Assembly (NCBI GenBank): GCA_031397815.1
Contig: JANNMJ010000093.1
Coordinates: forward strand, 1 to 41,546
From: JANNMJ01 sp031397815
Lineage (GTDB): Bacteria; Bacteroidota; Bacteroidia; Cytophagales; Hymenobacteraceae
Length of the DNA: 41,546 nucleotides
Direction: 5' to 3'
In this document: one piece after another, positions 16,582 to 24,656 of the stretch
Layout of the letters: each line of letters begins with the position of its first letter
Numbering within the stretch: position 1 is the stretch's first letter
The notes under the pieces: model-generated
What the model was told of the DNA's origin: nothing
What the model saw: the letters and a program-made list of their open reading frames with translations, nothing else
The model's database searches: none
Made by a program: the position numbers and the translations under genes

Positions 16582-16602
16582 TTGGGGGGAAGTGGCGCGG
16601 GA

Positions 16603-18024
16603 TTACTCCACCACCACCCGCTGCCCCGCCGCCCCGGCGCGCAATACATACAGGCCGGCCGGCACGTCGTGCAGGTCCACAGTAGCCGCAGCGGTTCCGG
16701 CCGTCACGTTTTGCGTGCGGATGGTGCGGCCGGTGGCATCGAGCAGGGTGAGGGCGCCGCTGAATTGGGCGGGGAGGGGCACTTGCAGAGTGTTGTGCGC
16801 GGGGTTGGGGTAGGCGCGGAGGGCGGTGGGGGGGGCGGAAGCCTCCGGCAGGCCGACGCGGTTGTTGCGGTAGATGGCGAAGTTTTGCATTGGCACGCTA
16901 CCATCGCCAACGGTGTTGAAAGCGCCGCCTACTGCATAGTCGCCGGTAGAGGTAACGTGTATGGTATTGACGTAAGTACCAGCTAGGCGCAATAGTCCTG
17001 TACCGAGGTTCTGCCAAGAAATACCGTTCCAAAGGATAATGTTGTCGGCATGAGGGTTACCACCGGCGTCGAAGAAAAAGCCGCCCACGAGGATGTCGCC
17101 GTTTGGGCACCCAGCCAGAGAAGAGACGGCATAGTTGAGATCGGGACCAAGAGAATGCCACGTAGAGCCGTCCCAACGGGCTACGTACCGGATGCCGGTA
17201 GAGCCACCGACACTCAGAAAATTCCCCCCCACAAGCAAGTCGCCATTTGGGGCGAATTCTACTGTGTAAACAAAATCATTAGTATTCAGCAGGATATTTT
17301 GCCATAAAGTGCCGTCCCATCGGGCAAAGAATGGCTGGAGCGGCAAGCCGGTCCCGAAGTTAATCGTACCGCACGCCAATACATCGCCGTTTGGAGCCAC
17401 TGCCATATCGCGGATATATGCGCTGTTGAGTGGGGCTGCAAAACTGCTCCACGTCGTGCCATTCCAGCGGGCAAGGGAATTAGCCATGGGGTTGCCGCTA
17501 ACATTGCTGAAATTGCCTCCGATAATAAGGTCACCATTGGGAAGGATGACCATAGTGTTTAAGATGTTGGTCAATACCGGGCCGGTCATGTCGACTCCTG
17601 TGCCGAGGGCGTGCCACGCGGTGCCATCCCAACGGGCAACCCCCTGGGTATTTGCCACGCCTCCGGCCGACGCGAAGTAGCCGCAGACGAAGACATCGCC
17701 GTTCGGCGCTACTGCTAGTGCAAGGCCACGATGATCCAGTCCCGTACCGAGGGCGTGCCACGCAGTGCCATCCCAACGGGCGATAAAATCGGCGTTGGGA
17801 TCACCCCCGGCATTCTCAAAACGACCGGTCACGATGAGGTCGCCGTTCGGCAGTTCCGCAATTGCTTCAACAAATCCCTGCAACCCCAACCCCCCCGATG
17901 CGGCTGGCGCAAACCGCGTATCCCAATTCTGATCACCGGGGCCGTGAGTGCGGGGAATAGCTTGGCTATGCGCCGCCACCAATGGGAGCAGCAGCGCAAT
18001 AAGAAAAAGAATAGGGTTGCGCAT
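16603..18024 (-). CDS. T9SS-sorted protein with propeller-like repeats
   Basis: A 473-residue secreted protein. The ATG at 18024 starts a clean signal peptide (MRNPILFLIALLLPLVAAHSQA); the frame runs four codons further up to a TTG. The middle has about seven NGDxxVxG strands (such as APNGDVFVCG and LPNGDLIIGG) alternating with six ARWDGTxWxxL units, the pattern expected of a beta-propeller with about seven blades. The last 75 or so residues are a T9SS sorting domain (LRAYPNPAHNTLQVPL to GLYVLRAGAAGQRVVVE), so it should reach the cell surface. It is a single gene convergent with the DUF4331 operon. The ligand or enzymatic role is unknown. Confidence 0.85.
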   Translation of the reverse strand: MRNPILFLIALLLPLVAAHSQAIPRTHGPGDQNWDTRFAPAASGGLGLQGFVEAIAELPNGDLIVTGRFENAGGDPNADFIARWDGTAWHALGTGLDHRGLALAVAPNGDVFVCGYFASAGGVANTQGVARWDGTAWHALGTGVDMTGPVLTNILNTMVILPNGDLIIGGNFSNVSGNPMANSLARWNGTTWSSFAAPLNSAYIRDMAVAPNGDVLACGTINFGTGLPLQPFFARWDGTLWQNILLNTNDFVYTVEFAPNGDLLVGGNFLSVGGSTGIRYVARWDGSTWHSLGPDLNYAVSSLAGCPNGDILVGGFFFDAGGNPHADNIILWNGISWQNLGTGLLRLAGTYVNTIHVTSTGDYAVGGAFNTVGDGSVPMQNFAIYRNNRVGLPEASAPPTALRAYPNPAHNTLQVPLPAQFSGALTLLDATGRTIRTQNVTAGTAAATVDLHDVPAGLYVLRAGAAGQRVVVE

Positions 18025-18150
18025 ACAAGGCAGCAAGAAAGAGGAAAGCGCGGGCGCTAGGTGCCCGCTACGTGGGGCTAAGATACTTCCTGCTTCTGAG
18101 GGCGGCGGCCGGAGGAGGGGCGAATACCTCTAAAGGGTTTTATTCTGGAA

Positions 18151-18186
18151 GCCGGGGATTGATTTCTGTAAAATCAACTCCCGACT
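18151..18186. repeat. CCCGGGG-family stem (diverged copy)
   Basis: GCCGGGGATTGATTT and AAATCAACTCCCGAC pair around a CTGTA loop. This is the same arrangement as the stems at 1420, 9786 and 33338, with several changes. It lies between two minus-strand genes. Confidence 0.65.
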
Positions 18187-18244
18187 TGCGCGGCCTGCCG
18201 ATGAGCGCCTTTCTCGCGGTGATGAACGCCGGCACTACGCCGCC

Positions 18245-19132
18245 CTATTTATCCTTCACGAACTCGCGCAGCTTCTCATAAATCACGTTATCGGCGAAAT
18301 AGAGCTGCAAGACCATCTGCACGTGCGTGCGGTTAGGAACGGGCACCAGCTCCGGCGGATTACCCACTTTAATGAGCCGCTCGCGGAACTCCCGACTACC
18401 TTTTTTAATCGACGGATAGGTTTTGCCGCCCACGAAAATCAGGAACGGCGCCTGCCCGGCGCGCACGTGGCGGATGGCCGACACCTGGCGCCAAACCGCC
18501 GGGTCGCGGCCGAAGGGGATGAGGTATTCTTCGTCGCCGTCGTACTCCATTTTCTGTAGATAGCTGTCCATCGTCAGCCCGGCGGCATCGTCGAGGATGG
18601 CGCCGCGGATGGGGTTGACGGGCTGGCCGCGCCGTTGGAAAAGTTCGTCGTCGGTGGCGAGAAGGGCGGCTAGTCCGGCTCCGGCCGAATGCCCCATCAC
18701 GAAAATGCGCGCGGGGTCGCCGCCGAATTCGGCGCAGTGCTGCTGCACCCAGAGGACGGCGCGGGCGCAATCGTCGGCCATAGCGGGCACCTGCACGGCG
18801 GGCGCGAGGCGGTAATTCGCGAGTACGGCCACGTAGCCCTGCTTCGCCAAACGGCGGCCGATAAATGGGTACAGGCTCTTGTTCCCGCTCGCCCAGCTTC
18901 CGCCGTGAAAGAACACCACGACCGGAAGGCCCGCCGTCGGGTGGTCGGGCGGGGCATACACATCGAGCCGGTGCCGCTTCGTATCGAACGTCGAATCCGT
19001 GGCGGACACATACGCCACATCCCGCGTCCGCCGACTGGCGCGGGCCAGTAAAAGCTCGTGCCCCGCCGCCGTGCCGGCCAATATTAAAAAGGTCAGCCCC
19101 GCCACCCGGCCGGCTCGCTGGAAAAAACGCAT
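18245..19132 (-). CDS. Alpha/beta hydrolase, carboxylesterase-like
   Basis: A 295-residue hydrolase of the HSL/BD-FAE-like alpha/beta family with an N-terminal signal or anchor at about 8-24 (GRVAGLTFLILAGTAAG). The oxyanion motif HGGSW is at 76-80, the nucleophile elbow GHSAGAG puts Ser at 149, and the likely catalytic His is H270 (NRTHVQM). The usual acid position near GGKTYPS (about 235-241) has no Asp or Glu, so the acid is either elsewhere or missing. The ATG at 19132 is preferred over an in-frame TTG at 19165, because a TACTTTCG promoter element lies just upstream of it. The natural ester substrate is unknown. Confidence 0.82.
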   Translation of the reverse strand: MRFFQRAGRVAGLTFLILAGTAAGHELLLARASRRTRDVAYVSATDSTFDTKRHRLDVYAPPDHPTAGLPVVVFFHGGSWASGNKSLYPFIGRRLAKQGYVAVLANYRLAPAVQVPAMADDCARAVLWVQQHCAEFGGDPARIFVMGHSAGAGLAALLATDDELFQRRGQPVNPIRGAILDDAAGLTMDSYLQKMEYDGDEEYLIPFGRDPAVWRQVSAIRHVRAGQAPFLIFVGGKTYPSIKKGSREFRERLIKVGNPPELVPVPNRTHVQMVLQLYFADNVIYEKLREFVKDK

Positions 19133-19134
19133 AA

Positions 19135-19165
19135 CGAAAGTAAAAGGGCGCCCAGAGGGGGCCAA
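19135..19165 (-). promoter_or_regulatory. Bacteroidota-type promoter for the alpha/beta hydrolase
   Basis: Read on the minus strand: TTG at 19165-19163, 20 bases, then TACTTTCG at 19142-19135 (seven of eight matches to TAnnTTTG). It lies three bases before the ATG, so the transcript would be leaderless or nearly so. Confidence 0.5.
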
Positions 19166-19277
19166 AGAGTCAGGAAAGTGGAACGGCGCGAAAGGGGAGG
19201 AGAGCGATTGACGGCGGACTTGAATTCTATTTGCTTTATTCGTCCCAGAATTCTGTTTCCCTTTAGTCTGTTCTACT

Positions 19278-21503
19278 ATGATCCGTTGGGGTCTGTTTCC
19301 GTTTGCGCGACCGGCGGTGGCGTTTTTGATTGGAATTGGGAGCTACGAAGTCTTCCTCCGCAGCTGGCCCCCGGCCGTCGGCATAACCGCCGGGGCGCTG
19401 GTACTGTTGGCGCTCACAACGGCTATTCTCCAGCCGAAGTTGCCACCGGCTTCTCCCATAGCGCGGGCCACCAACGGCGCGGCGCTATTGCTGGGTTGGG
19501 GACTGATGGGCGTCTTCTGGGCCGGTTTCCGCGACGAGTCGCGCCTGCCCGAGCATCTGCTTCAGCAGGAACAGCATCAGCAGAAGGGCATTCTGGCGTG
19601 GGAAGGCGTCGTGGACGACGGCCTCACCCACAAGGCCACTTACGACGGCACGAGCGCCCGCCTCCGTCGCATCAAGCGGCCCGATGGGCGGTGGGTGGCG
19701 GCGTCGGGCCGCATCAAGCTGCTGGTGCGCCGCGAAGAGCCATCGCATCCGCCGCACTACGGCGATATCATCGTTGTGAACGGCGCCCCGAAGCGCGTGC
19801 CGCTCCCTCCGAACCCCGCGCAGTTCGATTACGGCGCCTACCTCCGCCACCGACAGATGTGGCACGAGCAGTTCGTGAGTCCGGCGGGGTTTGCGGTTAC
19901 GGGGCACGTTACGCTCAACCCGATCACTGGTTGGAGCCTGCAATCGGCGGAAATCATTCAGGGGATTCTGCGCCGTTACGTGCCCGCCCCGCGCGAGGGC
20001 GGCTTGCTCACGGCCCTCGTGCTGGGGATCACCGACGACCTTGCCGGCGACCTCAAAACCGCGTACGGCGCCACCGGCACCACGCACGTGCTGGCGGTGA
20101 GCGGGCTGCATATCGGCTTGGTTTTCAGTCTGGTGATTCTGCTTTTGGGCGGCGATAAATGGCGCAAGCGGCACCCGGCCGGGCGCTGGGTCACGCTCGT
20201 GGTGGTGCTGAGCATCTGTTGGGGGTACGCGTTCCTGACGGGCCTGTCGGCGTCGGTGCTGCGGGCCGTGGTGATGGCGACGCTGGTGGCCGTGGGGCGG
20301 GCGTCGGGGAAGAAAATCAGCCTGTTCAACACGTTGGCGGTGGCGGCGCTGGGCTTGTTGGTGTTCAATCCGCAGTATTTGTTCGATGTCGGGTTTCAGC
20401 TTTCGTTTCTGGCCGTGCTGAGCATTGCGCTCATGCAGCCGCGCTTGGCGCGGTGGTGGGAGCCGGAAGCGTGGCTGCCGCGCCAAGTGTGGGCGGGCGT
20501 CACGGTGGCGCTCGCGGCGCAGGCGGGCACGGTGCCGCTCACGCTGTATTATTTTCATCAGTTCCCGACCCAGTTTCTGATGGCGAATCTGGTCGCGGTG
20601 CCGTGGTCGAACGGGTTGCTGTACACGTCGTTCGGCCTGTTGGCGCTCGCCGCGATGAAGTACGCGCTGCTGAAGCTCGGCCTACCCGTCGAGTGGCTCG
20701 AAACGGCGCTGCGCGGGGTTGGAGCGGCGCTCACGTGGCTCACGTATTGGCTCAACGAGACCGTGAGCGCGATTGGGCGCCTTCCGGCCGCCGTCATCAC
20801 GGGGATTCATATCAATCTGGGGCAGATGGTGCTGCTCTACCTCGTGCTGCTCACGACGGTGGTGTGGCTCGTGCGCCGGCGGCGGAGCTGGCTCACCGCG
20901 ACGGTGCTGCTCGTGGCACTCTACATCGGGAGCCGGGTCGATTTGCTTCTCCGCACCGCCGCCGACCGCTCCATCATCGTCTACAGCGTGCGGCGGCACG
21001 CGGCCGTCGGGCTGCTCAACGGCCTGAATGCCATGATGCTCACCGATACGGCGGTTTGGTGTGATTCTACATCCGGCCCGAACGGGTTGCGGGCGAATAT
21101 CCTACCGCACCTCGGCGCCCGCGCCACGCTGCGCGCCCGCTGGCACCCGTGGCTCGGCCGCGATTCGGCCGCTCTTCCGCCCGCCGAAGTAGTCGCCACG
21201 GCGCTCCCCGACGGCAACCGCCTGCTGCTGTGGCGCGGCGTGCGCATCCTGTTCATCGACCGGCCGCCCGCGCTTCAGCCCCAAGCCGGCGCCGGACCGA
21301 TTACCGTCGATTGGGTGCTCGTTCACGGGAAGCCGCGGCTGGTGCCGTCGGCGTTGGCGCGGGTGGTGGCGTGCCGCTGGATTGTGCTCGACGGGTCGGG
21401 GCCGGTGGGCTGGGCGAAATGGCGCACGCAGGAGCTGCGCGCCGCTGGGTTCCGGTGCCATAATGTAGCGGAAGACGGCGCTTTTATACGAAGTCTCGAC
21501 TGA
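19278..21503 (+). CDS. comEC: ComEC/Rec2-family competence membrane protein
   Basis: A 741-residue polytopic protein of the ComEC/Rec2 family, the inner-membrane channel for single-stranded DNA uptake in natural transformation. An N-terminal membrane pair is followed by a soluble DUF4131-like region (about 90-205, with KPDGRWVAASGRIKLLVR-type strands and PAQFDYGAYL). Then comes the Competence domain with ALVLGITDDL and THVLAVSGLHIGLVFSLVILLL, followed by many further helices. A soluble C-terminal tail of about 190 residues replaces the full metallo-beta-lactamase domain seen in Bacillus-type ComEC. The ATG at 19278 follows a short AT-rich stretch. No other competence genes are adjacent, so uptake ability is not established here. 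Confidence 0.92.
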   Translation: MIRWGLFPFARPAVAFLIGIGSYEVFLRSWPPAVGITAGALVLLALTTAILQPKLPPASPIARATNGAALLLGWGLMGVFWAGFRDESRLPEHLLQQEQHQQKGILAWEGVVDDGLTHKATYDGTSARLRRIKRPDGRWVAASGRIKLLVRREEPSHPPHYGDIIVVNGAPKRVPLPPNPAQFDYGAYLRHRQMWHEQFVSPAGFAVTGHVTLNPITGWSLQSAEIIQGILRRYVPAPREGGLLTALVLGITDDLAGDLKTAYGATGTTHVLAVSGLHIGLVFSLVILLLGGDKWRKRHPAGRWVTLVVVLSICWGYAFLTGLSASVLRAVVMATLVAVGRASGKKISLFNTLAVAALGLLVFNPQYLFDVGFQLSFLAVLSIALMQPRLARWWEPEAWLPRQVWAGVTVALAAQAGTVPLTLYYFHQFPTQFLMANLVAVPWSNGLLYTSFGLLALAAMKYALLKLGLPVEWLETALRGVGAALTWLTYWLNETVSAIGRLPAAVITGIHINLGQMVLLYLVLLTTVVWLVRRRRSWLTATVLLVALYIGSRVDLLLRTAADRSIIVYSVRRHAAVGLLNGLNAMMLTDTAVWCDSTSGPNGLRANILPHLGARATLRARWHPWLGRDSAALPPAEVVATALPDGNRLLLWRGVRILFIDRPPALQPQAGAGPITVDWVLVHGKPRLVPSALARVVACRWIVLDGSGPVGWAKWRTQELRAAGFRCHNVAEDGAFIRSLD

Positions 21504-21542
21504 TGCGCGTTTTAGAGAGGTTTCGGAGTTGATATACGCTCG

Positions 21543-21600
21543 CGTAGGGACGCCTATTGGCGTCCACGGGCTGAATAGGACGCCAATAGGCGTCCCTACG
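21543..21600. repeat. Perfect 23-base inverted repeat with self-complementary arms
   Basis: The arms at 21543-21565 and 21578-21600 are perfect inverse copies around a 12-base loop. Each arm itself contains GGACGCC-TATT-GGCGTCC, so it can fold alone or as a pair. The rest of the 356-base gap (21504-21859) shows no gene. Confidence 0.85.
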
Positions 21601-21859
21601 CACTTACAACGACCCCCAAGTCACTGCGCCGAGCCCGCTTCGGGCAACCCCGCACGGCGGTTTGCGTTGAAAGCGGGCTTTCAGAAGTTAATCGAATTTC
21701 TGCCTCATAGTCAATAAGTTAAAGCGCCGCCTAACTAGCGAACACTTTTCTTGTTGGGTTTCCCGGCAACTTTGCCGTCCTTGCAGCCGTCTGCCCACCG
21801 AACGGGCTGTTGATTGACAGACCGCTCATACCCGCACCCTTTTTCGCCTCATCATCAAC

Positions 21860-22678
21860 ATGACCATCTTTCCATCCCCCCCGCTGGTCTCCGAGCTGGA
21901 AGCGTTGCAGTTTCTGCAAGTGGAAGTTCGTGAGCGCGTCGCCTACATCACCCTTGACAGGGCCGATAAGCGCAATGCCCTCAACTACGATGTCGTGGCT
22001 GAGCTGAAACAGGCGTTTGAAGCGTGCGAGCTCGACGATAGCTGCAAAGTGATCGTGCTGCGCGCCAACGGCAAAGCCTTTTCCGCCGGAGCCGACCTCG
22101 AATCGATTCAGGCGATGCAGGAGTATGAGTACGACGATAACCTCGCCGACTCGACCCACCTGATGCAGCTTTTTCTTCAGATTTACACGCTCAAGAAGGT
22201 CGTCATCGCGCAGATTCAGGGCCACGCCATTGCGGGCGGCTGCGGACTGGCGACGCTCTGCGATTTCGCCTTCGCTGTGCCCGAAGCCAAGTTCGGTTAC
22301 ACAGAAGTGAAAATCGGCTTCCTGCCAGCTATCGTGAGCGTGTTTTTGCTGCGGAAAGTGGGAGAGGGGCGCACCAAGCAGCTCCTGCTCACCGGCGACC
22401 TCGTGAGCGCCGACGAAGCCCAGCGCCTCGGCCTCATCAACTACGTAGTGCCCGCTGATGAGCTGACGGCGCAAGTCGAAGCCTTCGCGCAAAAGCTCTG
22501 CACCGAGAATTCGGCCAACTCGCTCGAAGTCACCAAAGACCTCATCGCCCGCGTGCAGGAGCTTCCCCTCGAAGCCGCCCTGCGCTACGCGGCGCAGCAA
22601 AACGCCACCGCCCGGTCGTCGGAAGACTGTCGGCGTGGGGTGGGGGCTTTCTTGAATAAGGAGCCGCTGGCGTGGTAG
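21860..22678 (+). CDS. Enoyl-CoA hydratase/isomerase family protein
   Basis: A 272-residue crotonase-superfamily enzyme acting on acyl-CoA thioesters in the cytoplasm. Visible features: the substrate loop DKRNALNYDV (36-45), the first oxyanion element FSAGADL (74-80), the second GHAIAGGCGLA (121-131), and a catalytic Glu at 149 in FGYTEVKIGFLPA. Only this Glu is present at the usual paired positions; G126-G127 and the FLPAIVSVFLLRKVG segment resemble methylglutaconyl-CoA hydratase-like members of leucine breakdown. Subfamily choice remains inference. The ATG at 21860 gives an N-terminus about 15 residues longer than the core fold. It is a single gene, and a strong terminator lies about 330 bases downstream. 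Confidence 0.9.
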   Translation: MTIFPSPPLVSELEALQFLQVEVRERVAYITLDRADKRNALNYDVVAELKQAFEACELDDSCKVIVLRANGKAFSAGADLESIQAMQEYEYDDNLADSTHLMQLFLQIYTLKKVVIAQIQGHAIAGGCGLATLCDFAFAVPEAKFGYTEVKIGFLPAIVSVFLLRKVGEGRTKQLLLTGDLVSADEAQRLGLINYVVPADELTAQVEAFAQKLCTENSANSLEVTKDLIARVQELPLEAALRYAAQQNATARSSEDCRRGVGAFLNKEPLAW

Positions 22679-22749
22679 GTTGCGCGTAAGTAACGGCGGA
22701 CTGAGTTTCGCTTGAGCAAGCTTAAATAACCTAAACAATGGGTTATCAG

Positions 22750-22968
22750 GGTGGCTCCGAAGGAGCTATCATTCGGTAGCCGGGGGCAAAGCCCCCGGTT
22801 CCAAAAAAACCAGTAAAAGGCGGCCCTGAAGGGGCTACCTATCCCCACAACTACGGCGAGCGTGAGCCGTGCAATCGTCGAGGTAGCCCTTTCAGGGCCA
22901 CTTATCTGCTAATCAACGGTTCCGGGGGCGTTGCCCCCGGCTACCGAATGGTAGCCCTTTCAGGGCCA
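22750..22968. repeat. Inverted-repeat element with GCCGGGGGC palindromes
   Basis: The outer arms (about 22750-22802 and 22918-22967) are inverse copies built around ATTCGGTAGCCGGGGGC and GCCCCCGG. An inner pair, GGCCCTGAAGGGGCTACCTAT (about 22821-22841) and GGTAGCCCTTTCAGGGCC (about 22882-22899), is also inverse. The gap 22679-23113 holds no supported gene. Confidence 0.75.
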
Positions 22969-23004
22969 AGTAAGGACCAGAATTATTCGCAACCTGCGGT
23001 AACT

Positions 23005-23036
23005 AGCGCCCCGGAACTCTCCGGGGCGCTTTTTTT
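23005..23036 (+). terminator. Intrinsic terminator
   Basis: AGCGCCCCGGA-ACTC-TCCGGGGCGCT forms an 11-pair stem followed by seven T. It separates the enoyl-CoA hydratase and its repeat element from the carotenoid cluster. Confidence 0.9.
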
Positions 23037-23113
23037 GTCCCATCCCGGCGGCAATCGTCAAACAACGTTGCCGTAGCGCGGGTTATGCACCCGCTGCTCC
23101 CATTCTGCCTTTT

Positions 23114-23563
23114 ATGCTGACTATGCTGATAGCCGTAATCGTCATTCTCACCTTCTGCCTGATGGAAGCTGCCGCGTGGGCGATGCACAAATACGTGCTC
23201 CACGGGCCGCTGTGGCACCTGCACCGCTCGCATCACGAGCCGGGGCACGGCCCGTTCGAGCGGAACGATCTGGTGATTCTGTTTTATGCCGCCCTCTCGG
23301 CGTGGGCGTGCGTGACGGGCGGGCCGTGGCTCGGCGTGGGGCTGGGGATTGCGCTTTACGGCACGGTTTATTTCTTCCTGCACGACGTGCTCATTCATCG
23401 GCGTCTGCGGTGGTTCGGCAAACCGTCGGGTTGGTACCTTCGGGCGCTTGATATTGCCCATAAAACTCACCACGCCACCCACGGCCGCGACGGCGCCCGC
23501 GCCTTCGGAATGCTCTGGGTGAGCGCCCAGTACCGGGCGCTGGCCCGCCGGGTGCGGCGCTAG
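23114..23563 (+). CDS. crtZ: Beta-carotene hydroxylase (CrtZ, fatty acid hydroxylase superfamily)
   Basis: A 149-residue diiron membrane hydroxylase that adds OH at C3/C3' of beta-ionone rings. All four histidine boxes of the CrtZ/sterol desaturase family are present: HKYVLH (H25, H30), HRSHH (H37, H40, H41), HDVLIH (H90, H95) and HKTHH (H116, H119, H120), between membrane helices at about 3-22, 52-68 and 72-90. The length is that of bacterial CrtZ. The ATG at 23114 is used; a second at 23123 is possible. It is the first gene of the carotenoid cluster, 71 bases before the light-sensor-type regulator, and acts with CrtW to make xanthophylls. Confidence 0.93.
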   Translation: MLTMLIAVIVILTFCLMEAAAWAMHKYVLHGPLWHLHRSHHEPGHGPFERNDLVILFYAALSAWACVTGGPWLGVGLGIALYGTVYFFLHDVLIHRRLRWFGKPSGWYLRALDIAHKTHHATHGRDGARAFGMLWVSAQYRALARRVRR

Positions 23564-23634
23564 GCCCGTATCCGTTATGCTGCTTTCCTGTCCCCTTTTT
23601 TTTGCCGGTTTTACGGTCTGTTCTTTCTTCGCTG

Positions 23635-24531
23635 ATGGCCCAATATCAAATTCGTGAGCTGGCTCACCTGACGGGCGTCAAAGCCCATACGATTCGGGTG
23701 TGGGAGCAGCGGTACCACTTGCTGGAACCGCAGCGGACGGCCACGAACATCCGGTTCTACCGCGACGAAGACCTTCGCAATCTCCTCAACATCGCGCTCC
23801 TCAGCGAGCACGGCTACCGCATCTCGCGCATCGCGCTGATGACCCCCGACCAGCGCGCGCGCGAGGTCGAGACCGTCGCGAGTCTGCCGCATAACGAGCA
23901 GTCGCATCTGCTTCAACAGCTCGTCCTCGCCACCATCAACTTGGATGACGGCATGTTCGAAGCGGCGCTCGATACGTCTATTCTGGCCGATGGATTGGAG
24001 ACGACGATGCTCCGGATCGTGTACCCGTTTCTGGAGCGCATCGGGGTGCTGTGGCAGACGGGATCGGTGAATCCGGCGCAGGAGCACCTGATTTCCAACG
24101 TGATTCGGCAGAAAGTGGTGGCGGCGATTGATGGGCTCGGGTCGTGCCGGACGTCGGTTACCGGCGAGCGGTACGTGCTGTACCTGCCGGAAGGCGAGCT
24201 GCACGAGCTGGCGCTCCTATTCATGCATTACCTGCTGCGCGTGCGCGGGCACCGGGTGATTTACCTCGGTCAGAATCTGCCGACGAACGACCTAGTGGCC
24301 GTCAGTGAGCTGGTGAAGCCCGACTACATCGTCGCGGTGCTGACGGTGGTGCCCGAGCGCGACAATCTGGTGCAGTACGTGGCGTCCTTGGCGCAGCAGC
24401 ACCCCGGAATCGGGCTGCTGTTCTACGGCGCGCAGGTGCAGGATGAGGCGCTGGAGCTGCCCAAACCGGCGCTCCGCTTCCGGCAAATGACCGAATTCAT
24501 TGGGTGGCTCGATGCGCCGAAAGTGGCCTGA
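23635..24531 (+). CDS. MerR-family regulator with B12-binding domain (CarH/LitR-like photoreceptor candidate)
   Basis: A 298-residue regulator. The N-terminal MerR helix-turn-helix reads YQIRELAHLTGVKAHTIRVWEQRY (4-27). It is followed by a helical bundle with the W-x9-EH signature of CarH (W140, E150-H151), which caps the adenosyl group. A Rossmann-like cobalamin domain follows, with ELHELA (H190, matching the ExHxxG axial-ligand motif with Ala for Gly) and GHRVIYLGQNLP. In CarH/LitR proteins adenosylcobalamin keeps the tetramer on DNA in the dark, and light releases it. The ATG at 23635 is chosen over an upstream GTG or similar because MAQYQIRELA is the family start. It is placed between crtZ and an ECF sigma gene, so control of carotenoid synthesis by light is likely but inferred. 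Confidence 0.85.
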   Translation: MAQYQIRELAHLTGVKAHTIRVWEQRYHLLEPQRTATNIRFYRDEDLRNLLNIALLSEHGYRISRIALMTPDQRAREVETVASLPHNEQSHLLQQLVLATINLDDGMFEAALDTSILADGLETTMLRIVYPFLERIGVLWQTGSVNPAQEHLISNVIRQKVVAAIDGLGSCRTSVTGERYVLYLPEGELHELALLFMHYLLRVRGHRVIYLGQNLPTNDLVAVSELVKPDYIVAVLTVVPERDNLVQYVASLAQQHPGIGLLFYGAQVQDEALELPKPALRFRQMTEFIGWLDAPKVA

Positions 24532-24596
24532 ATGGGCTGCTAGCAGCGTTTCTGAAAAAGACTTCGGAAAAAGGTGAAAAAAAGTAGGCCAATCTG

Positions 24597-24626
24597 TTGC
24601 CTTTTTTCCTCGTGTACGTACATTTG
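24597..24626 (+). promoter_or_regulatory. Bacteroidota promoter of the carotenoid-linked sigma factor
   Basis: TTG at 24597-24599, a 19-base spacer, and TACATTTG at 24619-24626 match the -33/-7 consensus fully. The leader would be about 25 bases. It ends in AAAGGTTAAACAA before the ATG. Confidence 0.75.
24613..24622. promoter_or_regulatory. TGTACGTACA palindrome overlapping the -7 element
   Basis: A perfect 10-base palindrome covers the spacer end and the first four bases of TACATTTG. CarH/LitR operators described in other bacteria contain TGTACA/TnTACA-like half sites, so this is a candidate operator of the adjacent B12-binding regulator. This is inference from position and sequence. Confidence 0.45.
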
Positions 24627-24656
24627 TTCAACTTTCGACGTCTAAAGGTTAAACAA

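Noticed and set aside
21767..21774. CAACTTTG as promoter of the enoyl-CoA hydratase
   Set aside because: It differs from TAnnTTTG at the first base, and no TTG lies at the right distance upstream.
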